Source: Myxococcales bacterium (GTDB lineage Bacteria; Myxococcota_A; Polyangia; Polyangiales; JAFGIB01). From it: DNA of 64,000 nt. The DNA lies in NCBI GenBank assembly GCA_029880325.1, contig JAOUOP010000027.1, positions 1 through 64,000 on the forward strand, in the 5' to 3' direction. Positions 1-9,246 of this stretch are shown piece after piece (the first letter of the stretch is position 1; each line of letters starts with the position of its first letter). The notes beneath the pieces were generated by a model. The model made no database searches. It had not been told where the DNA came from and saw only the letters and a program-made list of their open reading frames with translations. A program made the translations under genes and the position numbers.

Positions 1-250
1 GCATCCGGACTGCCGCCAGCGCGCCCGCGTCTCCCGACAGGCAGCACTCGCTGTTCCTCCGCCCCGGCATTCCCCGCATCACAGCTTCAGGCTCAGCACA
101 AGCCCGTCATTCGCCGAGGGCTTACCGTCTACCGGCTGTGCAACGCCCGCGTTACCACGCAACTCTTCATCTCCGACGCGCTAAGCTAGTGTTTCGCCAT
201 TCCGATCGCCTGGCAGCGTGAACGCCGCGGGCAGATTGGGCGCAAGGTGA

Positions 251-480
251 CCTTGCGGCAGGGCGGGTTTTGCCGTTTTTTTGGCAAAGCCGACGGAAGA
301 GGTCCCCCTGTGCGACAACTACGGCCGTGGTGCTTCACTGGTGAAGTTTTTCTCCTTCGGCCACAGCTGGGTCATCCTATGTGCTTGCGTTCTCAAGCCA
401 TGAAGCTTTGCTTCCATGTACGCCATTCCCGTGGCTGCCCGCCTCTACCGTGCCAAGAAGCGTTGCCCTCCCGAAGACTA
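251..480 (+). pseudogene. decayed IS transposase (DDE endonuclease type) fragment
   Basis: In the frame running from 251 the translation reads through GRGASLVKFFSFGHSWVIL, meets an in-frame stop at about 401-403, then resumes with PVAARLYRAKKRCPPEDYRK. The order of a GHxWV segment, a P-V-x-x-x-L-Y-R-x-K-K segment and a YRKR segment resembles what I remember of DDE-superfamily IS transposases common in myxobacteria. No catalytic aspartate region can be followed further and the frame degrades after about 480. I read it as a dead fragment of a mobile element, recognised from motif memory and not from a search. An antisense or chance resemblance is possible. Confidence 0.4.
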
Positions 481-483
481 CCG

Positions 484-1007
484 CAAGCGTTGTCAAATAC
501 ATGGAGTATTCGCGCGGCGTCGCGCCTTGCCGCAACGGGCGCCTCGAAGCCGACTTGGCAACCTTATTTCGCGGCGGCTCCTTCGCCTTTTGCACGAAGC
601 CTCGGGGGAGGGGCGCGCGACATGGACCGCATTGCCAATGCCGGCCCAAGGCCTCCGCTCGACGCAAGGCCAAAAGCTGGTCGAGTCACTCGTGCTCGCC
701 GTGCATCACGTCATCCAGGCGGCCGTCACCATCTTGCTCCAACACCGCCATGGCACATTCCACCTGTCTGGACTGGCGGAACTCTGCAGCCAAGTCGACG
801 ACGCCATCTGCCAACTGTAGGCTGCAGCACATGTTCCGGGCCCTTCCGAGCACTCCAACCCGCTCAGGCTCTTCGAACAATCCCTTGAGCACGACTTCCC
901 CTTTTGAACCCCGAACCCACCCGCGAGACGCGACCCATAACCCCATCGAACGGTACCAACAGCGGCCCATCAACTGGGCCGCTCGGCAAGAATTGCGCCG
1001 TGCGGGT
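484..1007. other. no confident gene; region downstream of the first kinase
   Basis: Several open frames cross this stretch on both strands, but none has a convincing start, ribosome-binding site or recognisable motif. It follows the transposase fragment and may be decayed sequence. The first 250 bases of the window likewise show no gene I can support. The one structured element is the hairpin at 961-983. Confidence 0.4.
961..983 (-). terminator. hairpin terminator candidate after the membrane kinase
   Basis: A perfect 9-bp inverted repeat, AGCGGCCCA and TGGGCCGCT, surrounds a 5-base loop. It starts 25 bases past the stop codon of the minus-strand kinase. No clear T-run follows on the minus strand, so it could be an intrinsic terminator of the GC-rich kind or an RNA-stabilising stem. 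Confidence 0.5.
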
Positions 1008-2909
1008 TCAGGCTGATGGTGTGGCGCCACGCGCGATGCCGTCGGCGCTCCGTACGCTCTCCGCTGGCCTGCGAAACGCCGGAATGGCCAGCGTAAAGGC
1101 GGCGCCGGTACCCGGGCCGGCGCTGTGGGCTGCAAGCCTGCCGCCGAGTTCTTCGGCGGCGCAGGCGCTGGCGTGTAGGCCGAAGCCGTGGCCATCCGAC
1201 TTGGTGGTGAACTGATGACGGAAAAGGGCGTCCAGGTGCTGGGCTTCGATGCCGACGCCGTTATCTCGAACCTCGATTGCGGCCTGATCGTCACCGAGTG
1301 AACGAATGTAGACGGAAATGCGCCGCTGGTGGTCCTGCTGCTTGACGGCATCGACGGCATTGGTGAGGAGGTTGAGTACGATTTGAATGAGTTTATGGCC
1401 ATCGGTTCGAGCCAGTAGTTCGTCATCGTAGTCGCGCCGCAGCTCGATCTGGTGATTGGCACAGGTGGAGGAGATCATTTCGATGGCTTCTTCGGTGAGC
1501 CGCTCGAGTGAGCACACCTCAGACATGGATCCGCTCCTTGCGAGGCTTTGCTGACGAACCACGATCGCCTTGACGTGGTCGACGTGCCGCTCTAACCGGG
1601 CCAGCTCGCTGTATACCTCCGCCCGGTGCGCATCGCTCGCGGCCACTGCCGCTCTTAGGTACTCGAGCGCACGTTTGCCACGCGGGTCTTCGCTCAGGAA
1701 GCGGTCGGGTTCAGGCTGATCGAGCAGCAATCGCACGCCCCGATCGGTGGCGGTTGCGGTTTTGCTGACGGTCAGCTCCTTCAGGCAGCCAAGCGATACG
1801 TTGACGCTGTTGAGAACATTCCCCACGTTGTGGAGCACGCCGATGGCCACGTCGGCCATGCCGGCTCGTCGGGCGGTACTCACCAGGGTGGCCTGCGTTT
1901 CCTTGAGCTGCAGCATCTTGTCCTGCACCTCCGCGGTTCGCGCCTCGACCCTGCGCTCGAGAGATCGATTGAGTTCCTCCAGGGAACTCTGATAGCCGGC
2001 CCGCTCGTTTTCCGTGCTTTCCAGGCGGTCGAGCATCCAGTTGGCGGTGCTGGTGAGTTCGCCGATTTCGCCGTGGCGCTCCATGGGGATGCGCTCGATC
2101 TCCACAACTCTGCCTTCGCGAGCGATTTTCTTCATGCTCTCGATCACGTGGCTCAGGGGTCGGTGCACTGTGACCGCCAGCAGTATCGAGCACAGCAGGG
2201 CGTAGACGGCGACGGACCCAAGATACGTGGCGAGCCCTCCTATCATGGAGGAAGAGGTCATGCCCTGGTCGGCGGCAGAAATCACCAGGCTGGCCAGGTA
2301 GGTCGCCGGAGCGAATGTGAGACAGGTGGTGTAGGCGACCAGCTCCCGTGCGAGGCTGCTGCGTTGTTCGCTGAAGCGGAGGCCATGCACGCGCGCCAGC
2401 CGCCAGAGCTCGCGTGTTACCGGGGTAGAGATCCACGTTGCCAGAGAGTGGGCGAGAGGCCAGGGACCGAAGACCAAGGCCACCAGGAAAAAACGAGCTG
2501 CCCAGTTGTCGAGCAGATCACGGTCACTGACCAAATAGGCCGAGTGAACGCTCCACTTGATACTCCAGAGGTGGGCTGCCCAAGTCGGCAGTCGGTGGCT
2601 GACGTGGGCCATCTTCTCGAGTTCACCCGTGCGAACGATCGAATCGCCCGCAAGCCAACGTGTGACCGGCAGGGTGACTCGCGTGAGAAAGACGGCCCAG
2701 ACAATCTCCGCGAACGCGGCTGTCCCGGCGTACTCGATGGCTCCTTTGCGATAGCCCTCGGGACTGTGATCACCAACCAGTACTAGAAAAGCCACCGCCA
2801 TGACCGGCATGAAGAGAACGTCCACGGCCAGAAATGCTCCCAGCATCCGCGACGTGAAGGTGCGGTACAGGGGTATCCGATTTGATTCAAGCGGCGCGAG
2901 GGACTCCAT
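1008..2909 (-). CDS. membrane-bound sensor histidine kinase with HAMP
   Basis: A sensor kinase of about 633 residues. Five or so hydrophobic segments lie in the first 250 residues, for example around residues 27-50, 142-162, 195-215 and 225-250. They are followed by a HAMP-like segment and a coiled coil at about 300-345. The phosphoacceptor region reads VLHNVGNVLNSVN, placing the histidine near residue 360, an H-box variant shared with the kinase at 7399-9246. The ATPase domain has an N-box (NLLTNAVDAV), a G1-box (DNGVGI) and a G2 region (GHGFGLH). I chose the ATG at 2909; the longer frame starts at a TTG three codons upstream. No response regulator is adjacent, so its partner and signal are unknown. 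It probably phosphorylates a regulator encoded elsewhere. Confidence 0.9.
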   Translation of the reverse strand: MESLAPLESNRIPLYRTFTSRMLGAFLAVDVLFMPVMAVAFLVLVGDHSPEGYRKGAIEYAGTAAFAEIVWAVFLTRVTLPVTRWLAGDSIVRTGELEKMAHVSHRLPTWAAHLWSIKWSVHSAYLVSDRDLLDNWAARFFLVALVFGPWPLAHSLATWISTPVTRELWRLARVHGLRFSEQRSSLARELVAYTTCLTFAPATYLASLVISAADQGMTSSSMIGGLATYLGSVAVYALLCSILLAVTVHRPLSHVIESMKKIAREGRVVEIERIPMERHGEIGELTSTANWMLDRLESTENERAGYQSSLEELNRSLERRVEARTAEVQDKMLQLKETQATLVSTARRAGMADVAIGVLHNVGNVLNSVNVSLGCLKELTVSKTATATDRGVRLLLDQPEPDRFLSEDPRGKRALEYLRAAVAASDAHRAEVYSELARLERHVDHVKAIVVRQQSLARSGSMSEVCSLERLTEEAIEMISSTCANHQIELRRDYDDELLARTDGHKLIQIVLNLLTNAVDAVKQQDHQRRISVYIRSLGDDQAAIEVRDNGVGIEAQHLDALFRHQFTTKSDGHGFGLHASACAAEELGGRLAAHSAGPGTGAAFTLAIPAFRRPAESVRSADGIARGATPSA

Positions 2910-3422
2910 GGTCGCCAAGAATTGAACGGCCGCCGGCCGAATTACCTAAAGAGACCTGGAGCTATCGTGGTCGTAGCGTGCAGGAGGCCGGCTTTGACCT
3001 CTGAAATGGTTAATGCCCCGCGCACGGGCAACCTGCCCATCCGGTACGTCATTTGCCTTGTGCGCTCGGGACGGCGCCCGGATAGGAGTCTGCGCTAGTA
3101 CCAGAGGTACATCGAGGAACCCTGAGTAGGGCCCCGGTTACACCAGAGTTCGCCGTTTGGCACCGTCCGGAGGGTCCGCTCGCGGCTTACTTCCTCGTGA
3201 AATACCTTAAACTAGCTGTGCTATGCCTGGGGATTTTTCTCCGGGCGCGCTCGCGATCGAGTTTCGCCGTCACGCACCAGCGATCAACTTGTTTTGCGGC
3301 GGTGCCCAAGCGCACGCCCGGCGCGTGCTGGCCGGTGCGTACCAAATGGCCAGGTTGCCCGTGCGCGTACCAGATATCCGACGCGTTCCGCTCGGGCGGA
3401 ACCGCGCGCGACGTCGCCCAGC
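2910..3422. other. intergenic stretch, no supported gene
   Basis: About 510 bases between the start of the membrane kinase and the end of the terpene synthase. A short plus-strand frame at 3223-3426 has no ribosome-binding site or recognisable motif and was not accepted. The kinase promoter must lie here, but I see no clear -35/-10 pair. Confidence 0.4.
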
Positions 3423-4571
3423 CTAGTTGCGAGGCAATCGGTGAGGCCCGCGAAACACCTCTTCGAAGCGTGGGTAGTACTGATGGGGGCTGAAGCCGTC
3501 CTGGACCAGGTCGCGAACGACATCGAGACCCTTGGCGTAGCGCGGCACGGCAAGGTGAAAAAGAACGTTGCCCTCCATCATGTGCAGCAGCGTCTCCTCC
3601 ACGAGCGACCGCGCGCGATGGCGTGGTAGAGCCGCCAGCAGCAGTCTGAGCTCGGCGTGCCAGCTGCGCACTCGCTCGAGCGTGGCAAGCGCGCCCATGA
3701 GGTAGCCTCGCAAGTCCGGGCTCGGGGCAAGTACGGCCGGAAGATTCGCAGTGTCCTCGACTTCACGGTCCTTGTAGATAGAGAAGAGATCGTTGACTGC
3801 CGCGCAATGAAGCGTGGCAAGTTCCTCACACCGCCGAACCTCCGGGCGCTCGAGGTAACGAGACAATTCGCGTGCTCCAATGCCCCGGTGCAGCGCCTTG
3901 ATCGCGTAGGAAAGCTCGTAGCAAGGCTTCATGCCGACGCAGACCGAGCGCGTCTGAAGAAATACCTCCGTACGTGCCGAGATATGGTGCGAAAGTCTCG
4001 CTTTGTCCGCAAACGACGCGAAAAAACGTTCGAGCTCGTAGACGATGCGCGGACTGTAGGGGGCGAGTTCGCCTTGCAGAATCGGCTGACCGACCAGCAA
4101 GAGCTCGATCACAGCGTCGACGTGCCTACTCAGCTCGGTTTCCGCACTGGAGCTAGAGCAAGAAACCATCTGACCAGCAAGCGCGCCGCGAATGCGCTGC
4201 GTGCTGTGCGCAATCAAATCCGCCAGCTCTGGATGTCCACCATGCTCGTCGACAAGGTCGTCCCAGATCCAGCCGCCGAGGAGCACGAGAGGGTAGACGA
4301 ACGCGGCTTGCTCGCGTGCATAGCGTTCGCGCAGGGTGAGTACGGCGTACTTCGCAGCGACGTCACTGAGCTCAGAGTAGCGACCCCGTAGCAGTAGCTG
4401 AAGAGCTGAAAAAATTGCCTTCACAGACCGAGCCTCATTTGGAGTGCTCAAGGCTAGGTAGGTTCCGCCCGCCTCGCGAAGGAAGAAATCCGCGCTCAGT
4501 TCGAGTGCTGCAGAGTCGATGCTCGCGATGGTACGGGCCCGTGGTCCCGTGTCCAGCATGTCGTGTGCCAT
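3423..4571 (-). CDS. class I terpene synthase
   Basis: A 382-residue protein with the two metal-binding motifs of class I terpene cyclases. The aspartate-rich motif DDLVDE is at residues 104-109. The NSE triad, NDLFSIYKD, is at 260-268 and is followed by REVED. An arginine-containing segment TRSVCVGMKP lies near 207-216, upstream of the NSE motif as expected for the diphosphate sensor. A PRY sequence near the C-terminus matches the conserved RY pair. These enzymes ionise and cyclise a prenyl diphosphate (GPP, FPP or GGPP) in the cytoplasm. The length fits a bacterial single-domain synthase. AAGGAG sits eight bases before the ATG. No prenyltransferase, P450 or methyltransferase is adjacent, so the substrate and product cannot be inferred and it looks like an orphan biosynthetic gene. 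Confidence 0.88.
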   Translation of the reverse strand: MAHDMLDTGPRARTIASIDSAALELSADFFLREAGGTYLALSTPNEARSVKAIFSALQLLLRGRYSELSDVAAKYAVLTLRERYAREQAAFVYPLVLLGGWIWDDLVDEHGGHPELADLIAHSTQRIRGALAGQMVSCSSSSAETELSRHVDAVIELLLVGQPILQGELAPYSPRIVYELERFFASFADKARLSHHISARTEVFLQTRSVCVGMKPCYELSYAIKALHRGIGARELSRYLERPEVRRCEELATLHCAAVNDLFSIYKDREVEDTANLPAVLAPSPDLRGYLMGALATLERVRSWHAELRLLLAALPRHRARSLVEETLLHMMEGNVLFHLAVPRYAKGLDVVRDLVQDGFSPHQYYPRFEEVFRGPHRLPRN

Positions 4572-5732
4572 GTGTCTTGCTCCTTAGCTATCGCTGGTCT
4601 CGGCTTGGAAGTCCGAGGCGCAGGCCCTAAAAAGTAGAGGTGCGCGCAGTGACGCGAGCGTTTGCCTCTGGAAGCCACGGAGAGCGCCCCAAGGCCAGGT
4701 CGATTCGTCGAGTCAGATCAGGTTGCGCGTACAATTTCCCGTAGCGCACCAAGAAGCGTTCGCTTGAGACGAATCCCTTTGCTTCGTCCGGGAAAACTCT
4801 GCCAAGCGTCCGTGCGAATGTCCATAGGCCAAGGGCCGAGGCCAGCTAAAATGCTGTTGCATTCAGTAACTTTAGCTCCTATGGCTATGTCATTCTGATG
4901 ACGTGACGGAGCTATGGCTGGCTATGTTTGGTGAAGATGTGGGGCCGATTTGCTGCAATGCATTGGCATCCTGGCGGGCCTGGTCGTAGTTGCTGTAACC
5001 GGCAGCCGTCAGAAACCGCGTTGTCGCGTCTCCGCGGTGTGAAGGTTGAATGCTGCGAGTGTCTTCAATCACGATCGCGGACTTGAGCCCAGTCTGCCCT
5101 GCCCCTGACGCCTCGCTGGTGCGCTGACGCTCTGACGCGCTTGCGCTCGGGCCCGGGTCTTTCGCCAGCGCCTACCAACGGGACCTGGTCGAAATGAAGT
5201 CGCCGGCTCGATTCCAAACCACGCGCTCCGCGCCCTCTGGTCCCGGCGCAATCAAAAACCTGCCGCGCGGCCAACTGCGGCATTGGTGCGAGGCACGGCA
5301 GCACGCCACAGGGCAGCCCCCTGCCATGCTACGGACCAACGCGTCGGAGCCGACCTACTCCGCAAGCAACTACCGACACAGGTGACTAGGTGGCTGGTGT
5401 CAAACGGCCGCACGCGCCTCTCGGGCGGCGCAACCCCGCGCGAGGCAGTCGAGCCAGTTGCGAAAAGAGCGGGAATTTCCTCGGTTCTCGCCTGGCCCGC
5501 ACGGGGTCACGGCGCTCCGAGATCCACGCCCACCTGTTTGACACCAGCCCCCCAAGGAGCAGTTTGAGCTGGAGTCGCGAGCCGCCGCAGGCGAGTTCCC
5601 CAGCCGTCCGGTGAACGCGACCTGCGGCCACAGATGTCGGTCCAAAAACCACACAATCCTCACCGGTGCACGCACGCCCTCAAGTTAATGACAGAACCTG
5701 ACGTTACGAGTGATTGAGGAGCGATTGCGCTG
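4572..5732. other. 1.16-kb gene-poor stretch
   Basis: No convincing gene. On the minus strand, a frame ending at 4890 and open from about 5175 contains a protein-like stretch, HRGDATTRFLTAAGYSNYDQ, but it has no start codon with a ribosome-binding site and no recognised family. It could be the tail of a broken gene. The inverted repeats at 5392-5405 and 5536-5549 bound a small element. Together these features suggest a site of past insertions. Confidence 0.4.
5392..5549. repeat. 158-bp element bounded by perfect 14-bp inverted repeats
   Basis: The sequence GGCTGGTGTCAAAC at 5392-5405 recurs as its exact reverse complement at 5536-5549. The intervening 130 bases are GC-rich and carry no supported gene. 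The layout is that of a miniature inverted-repeat element or the ends of a collapsed IS. No target duplication was recognised. Confidence 0.5.
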
Positions 5733-7226
5733 ATGACGACCGCCGCCCTATCGGACCCCGGGTCCGGCCTTGCTGAACCCCAGGGTATCTCGGCTCACAG
5801 CCGCAGCGCTAGCCCAGGTCCGATCGAGTATTCGCGACAACAGGAACTCGAGCAGTACCGCTTGGGGGTGGAAGCGTCGCCCGTCGGGCTGCTCATGATC
5901 GACACCAAAGGCGAAATTACTCTGGCCAATCGCCAGGTCGAGCTGATGTTTGGCTACTCCCGAGAGGAGCTACTCGGAGGACCTGTCGAAAAGCTTATTC
6001 CTCAGCGCTTCCGAGGCCACCACCCGGCGGTCGTCTCGAGGTTCTTCGGAACGCCATCCACCCGTTTCATGGGCGCCGGTCGCGATCTCTTCGGTCAGCG
6101 TAGCGACGGCTCTGAGTTCGCAATTGAGATTGGACTCAATCCCCTCAGAGTCGGAGACCACCACCGCGTTCTTGCGTCCATTGTGGACGTCACTACACGC
6201 AAAGGACAAGAGGCGGAACTGCGCTCGCGCGTGGACGAACTTCAGGGCTACCAACGCGAGATGGAGCTACTGAGCGTGATGTCGTCACTGCTGCAGCACG
6301 CGCTTAGTAACACCGAGGCCCACGAAATAGTCGCCGCATTCGGCCAGCGGCTACTACCTTCGGTGACGGTTGCCGTCTACACGCTGCCTGAATCGCAGGA
6401 CGCGCTGGAGTGCCACTCGCAGTGGGGCGGGGCAACGGCTGACAGGAGTTTTCAGCAAGAAGCCTGCTGGGCCCAGCGCCGTAGCCAGGTGCATTGCTCC
6501 GGACCCGACATGGCACCTCGCTGTACGCACGGCTGGAACAGCCCCCAGAGGGCGCAGATGTGCATTCCCATGTCAGCGCACGGTAGGGCCAGTGGCGTGA
6601 TCACGGTCGGTTCTGAGCAGCCGATGGAGAAGGGCTGGGGCGATCTAATGCGCGTCGGCAGGGCGATGGCCGATCAGCTCGCACTCGCACTGAGTAACAT
6701 CAGCCTGCGCGAATCACTACGCGCGCTCTCGATTCGCGACCCCCTCACGGGCCTATTCAACCGCCGCTACCTGGAAGAGGCCATCGGACGCGAACTGCCC
6801 CGTGCCAAGCGCAAGAACTCCGAAATCGCGGTTTGGATGCTCGATGTCGACCATTTCAAGCGGTACAACGATTCCCACGGGCACCAGGCTGCCGACGCCG
6901 CGCTGCAGCAATTGGCCAAGCTAATGGCGGCGATGCTTCGGGCCGAGGATATCGTCTGTCGGTTTGGGGGGGAAGAATTCGTGGTTGTGCTGCCGGATTG
7001 TTCACTCGCCGACGGCGCTCGTCGGGCCGACGAGATGAGGCAGCGGGTACGTAGCGTAATCTCGGGAATCAGCGTCTCCATAGGCGTAGCGGCCTGGCCC
7101 CAGCACGGCCGCGCCTGGGAGGTAGTGCTGCGCGCCGCCGACGATGCGCTCTACAAGGCAAAATCCGGAGGGCGGAACCTTGTGGTAAGCGCCGAGGCTG
7201 TTCAGGATGTACGGCCGGGCCAATAG
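5733..7226 (+). CDS. PAS-GAF-GGDEF diguanylate cyclase
   Basis: A 497-residue soluble protein that should make cyclic di-GMP from two GTP. A PAS/PAC sensor covers about residues 40-155 (GLLMIDTKGEITLANRQVEL), then a GAF-like region at about 175-315, then the GGDEF domain. The active-site loop is GGEEF at 412-416, a catalytically competent form. The product-inhibition I-site RAED precedes it by five residues (403-406), so feedback control is expected. No membrane segment or signal peptide is present. GAGGAG lies about a dozen bases before the ATG. It is convergent with the kinase at 7399-9246. A PilZ protein, a possible cyclic di-GMP receptor, is encoded 3 kb away. Confidence 0.92.
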   Translation: MTTAALSDPGSGLAEPQGISAHSRSASPGPIEYSRQQELEQYRLGVEASPVGLLMIDTKGEITLANRQVELMFGYSREELLGGPVEKLIPQRFRGHHPAVVSRFFGTPSTRFMGAGRDLFGQRSDGSEFAIEIGLNPLRVGDHHRVLASIVDVTTRKGQEAELRSRVDELQGYQREMELLSVMSSLLQHALSNTEAHEIVAAFGQRLLPSVTVAVYTLPESQDALECHSQWGGATADRSFQQEACWAQRRSQVHCSGPDMAPRCTHGWNSPQRAQMCIPMSAHGRASGVITVGSEQPMEKGWGDLMRVGRAMADQLALALSNISLRESLRALSIRDPLTGLFNRRYLEEAIGRELPRAKRKNSEIAVWMLDVDHFKRYNDSHGHQAADAALQQLAKLMAAMLRAEDIVCRFGGEEFVVVLPDCSLADGARRADEMRQRVRSVISGISVSIGVAAWPQHGRAWEVVLRAADDALYKAKSGGRNLVVSAEAVQDVRPGQ

Positions 7227-7398
7227 CGCGCCCGGGCCGACCTGTCCAGACACCGCTGTCGGTCAGCGGGCGCAGCGTGTTGGCGCACGCGATCGGGCCC
7301 GGGATACCGGTCCGCGCGCAGGGGCTCGTTGGGCCCTGCCCAGGTGCTGATCTCGAGAGCTGGTTGGCATTGCGACGACCTCCGGATTCTGAGCCGGT

Positions 7399-9246
7399 TC
7401 AGGCATTCCAGGACCCGGGGTGCTCCGCTGGCTCCGTGGCGGCAGTCAACAATCGTGTCGGAAGCGTCAGCGTGAAGCGTGCTCCCGAACCCTCACCGTC
7501 ACTCTCGGCCGTCAGTGTGCCGCCCAGCTCGATCGCGGCCGTCGCGCTTACGTGCAAACCGAAACCCTCTCCGCCAGCACGGGTCGTGAACCCATGCTGA
7601 AAGATCCGGTCCAGTAGGCCCCTCTCGATCCCTCTGCCGTTATCTGTTATGCAAAACACCAGCCGGTCTTCGCAGACCGAAAATATTTCTATGCCAATGG
7701 TGCGGTCGTCAGTGCTGCGTGCGGCCAATGCATGGCGCGCATTGCTAAGCAGGTTGACCAGGATCGTCATCAGCTTGTGTGGGTCCGTAAGCACCCTGGC
7801 CTTTCCGTCATACGCCCTGCGCACCTGGATCGGAGCCCCATTCATCGAGGGAATACTGAGGTAGATTGCTTTGTCGAGAAAGGGCCCAAGTTGAATCTCT
7901 TCAATCGCTCCCATCGAATGAGCAAACTCCTGCTGGCTGCTGATGATCGTGATCACCTGACGCAAATGGGCCTGTAAGGACTGCAGTTCCGTGCAAACCG
8001 TCGAGCGCTCCTGCTTCAGCTGGTTCGTCACGATCGAAAGAGACTTGGCAACCTTCAGGTCCGGACCTTCGAGCGCTAAGAAGCGCTGCAGCGCAGACGC
8101 ATCGCCTCCTTGCGATTCGAGCAGTGCGACAAAGCGTTCAAGTAGCTCGAGGGTGGAGCTCCTAAGGCCGGTACGAGCCGTCTCCGCGCAAATGTTGATG
8201 CTGTTTATGGTGTTGCCGATATTGTGAAGTACGCCCGTTGCAACCTCGGCCATTCCAGAGGCGTGTGCAAGCTGACGCTCAGTCTGTCTCCTTGCATCTT
8301 CGATCTCCTGATGCTCTGTCCGGTCAAATACCGCTGCGATGGTGATGGCATCGCCTTGTAGTACGGCCGACGAGAGGGAAATGAGAACTGGAAACTCAGA
8401 GCCGTCCTTACGACGTCCCCGGACTCCTTCTGGCGTCAGCGTCACGCGAACCCCGCCTGTCGCAACGAAGCCTCTGCGCAACTCGGGGTGCCCCTGTCGG
8501 TGGCGTTCGGTGAGAAGAAGTTCGACGCACTCACCAATCAGCTCGCACTCGGTGTAGCCAAATAAGATAGCAAGAGTTTCGTTTAACTCTTCAATGATAC
8601 CGCTCTGGTTGATAACGCAAATGCCAACGGGGGAGGCTCGAAGCAGCTGCTTTAGATAGGCCTCGGCGCGCTCCCGCTGGCCGATGGCAGATTCGAGTTC
8701 CCGAGCGGTATGGCGGATCTCTTGGTAGCTCTGCTCCAACTCCATGGTGCGTGACTTGACGCGGCTCTCGAGTTCAGAGTTGAGCGCAAGAATACGCATC
8801 TCGGCTTCGCGCTTCTTCCGTACCTCGTTCTCCAGTTGGCGAACCTTGTCCGTCAAGAGCTGAAAGTCATGAGAGGCGCGATGGCGCGGAATCATCGTGA
8901 CCGCGATGCCTCTAAAGCCTGCTCGAAGTGCGCGAAGCCGCAGCTTGCAAGGGACCCGATCTTGTGCCCCCAAAATAGTCAAACCCCCAACGGTTGCCTG
9001 GGCCGAGCGCAGGGAACGCCGCATCAAGGTCGCAAGCGTCTCGGGCGACTCGATAATGAACTCTCCAAGACCACGTCCCTCGGCGGAGCGTGGTCCCAAT
9101 CCAACGAGCCTCTCGAAGGCGCCGGAGGCGACAACGATGCGCCCCTCGGGTGACAAGACCACGGCAGGGAAGTCAACGGCCTGAAGAAACTCAAATAGAG
9201 TCTCAAGTGCAGCTGTGGCTTCCGTAGTACTCTCGAGTGTCTTCAT
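7399..9246 (-). CDS. PAS-domain sensor histidine kinase (soluble)
   Basis: About 615 residues with no membrane segments. A degenerate PAS domain lies at about 20-125, a long coiled coil at about 130-200, a second PAS with PAC at about 205-325, then the kinase core. The phosphoacceptor region is VLHNIGNTINSIN (histidine near 341), the same variant as in the kinase at 1008-2909. ATPase boxes are NLLSNARHAL, DNGRGI and GEGFGLH. I moved the start to the ATG at 9246, because GAGGAAGG lies about nine bases before it, whereas the longest frame overlaps the upstream gene by 98 bases. The remaining 44-base overlap with the MetOD1-like gene implies translational coupling, so the two proteins probably form a sensor pair. 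Confidence 0.88.
   Translation of the reverse strand: MKTLESTTEATAALETLFEFLQAVDFPAVVLSPEGRIVVASGAFERLVGLGPRSAEGRGLGEFIIESPETLATLMRRSLRSAQATVGGLTILGAQDRVPCKLRLRALRAGFRGIAVTMIPRHRASHDFQLLTDKVRQLENEVRKKREAEMRILALNSELESRVKSRTMELEQSYQEIRHTARELESAIGQRERAEAYLKQLLRASPVGICVINQSGIIEELNETLAILFGYTECELIGECVELLLTERHRQGHPELRRGFVATGGVRVTLTPEGVRGRRKDGSEFPVLISLSSAVLQGDAITIAAVFDRTEHQEIEDARRQTERQLAHASGMAEVATGVLHNIGNTINSINICAETARTGLRSSTLELLERFVALLESQGGDASALQRFLALEGPDLKVAKSLSIVTNQLKQERSTVCTELQSLQAHLRQVITIISSQQEFAHSMGAIEEIQLGPFLDKAIYLSIPSMNGAPIQVRRAYDGKARVLTDPHKLMTILVNLLSNARHALAARSTDDRTIGIEIFSVCEDRLVFCITDNGRGIERGLLDRIFQHGFTTRAGGEGFGLHVSATAAIELGGTLTAESDGEGSGARFTLTLPTRLLTAATEPAEHPGSWNA

Noticed and set aside
686-1462. 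A 258-residue minus-strand frame partly outside the kinase
   Set aside because: Most of it overlaps the kinase C-terminus in another frame, and the free part has no start signal or known motif.
1830-2786. A 318-residue plus-strand open frame
   Set aside because: Antisense to the membrane histidine kinase; no recognisable domain.
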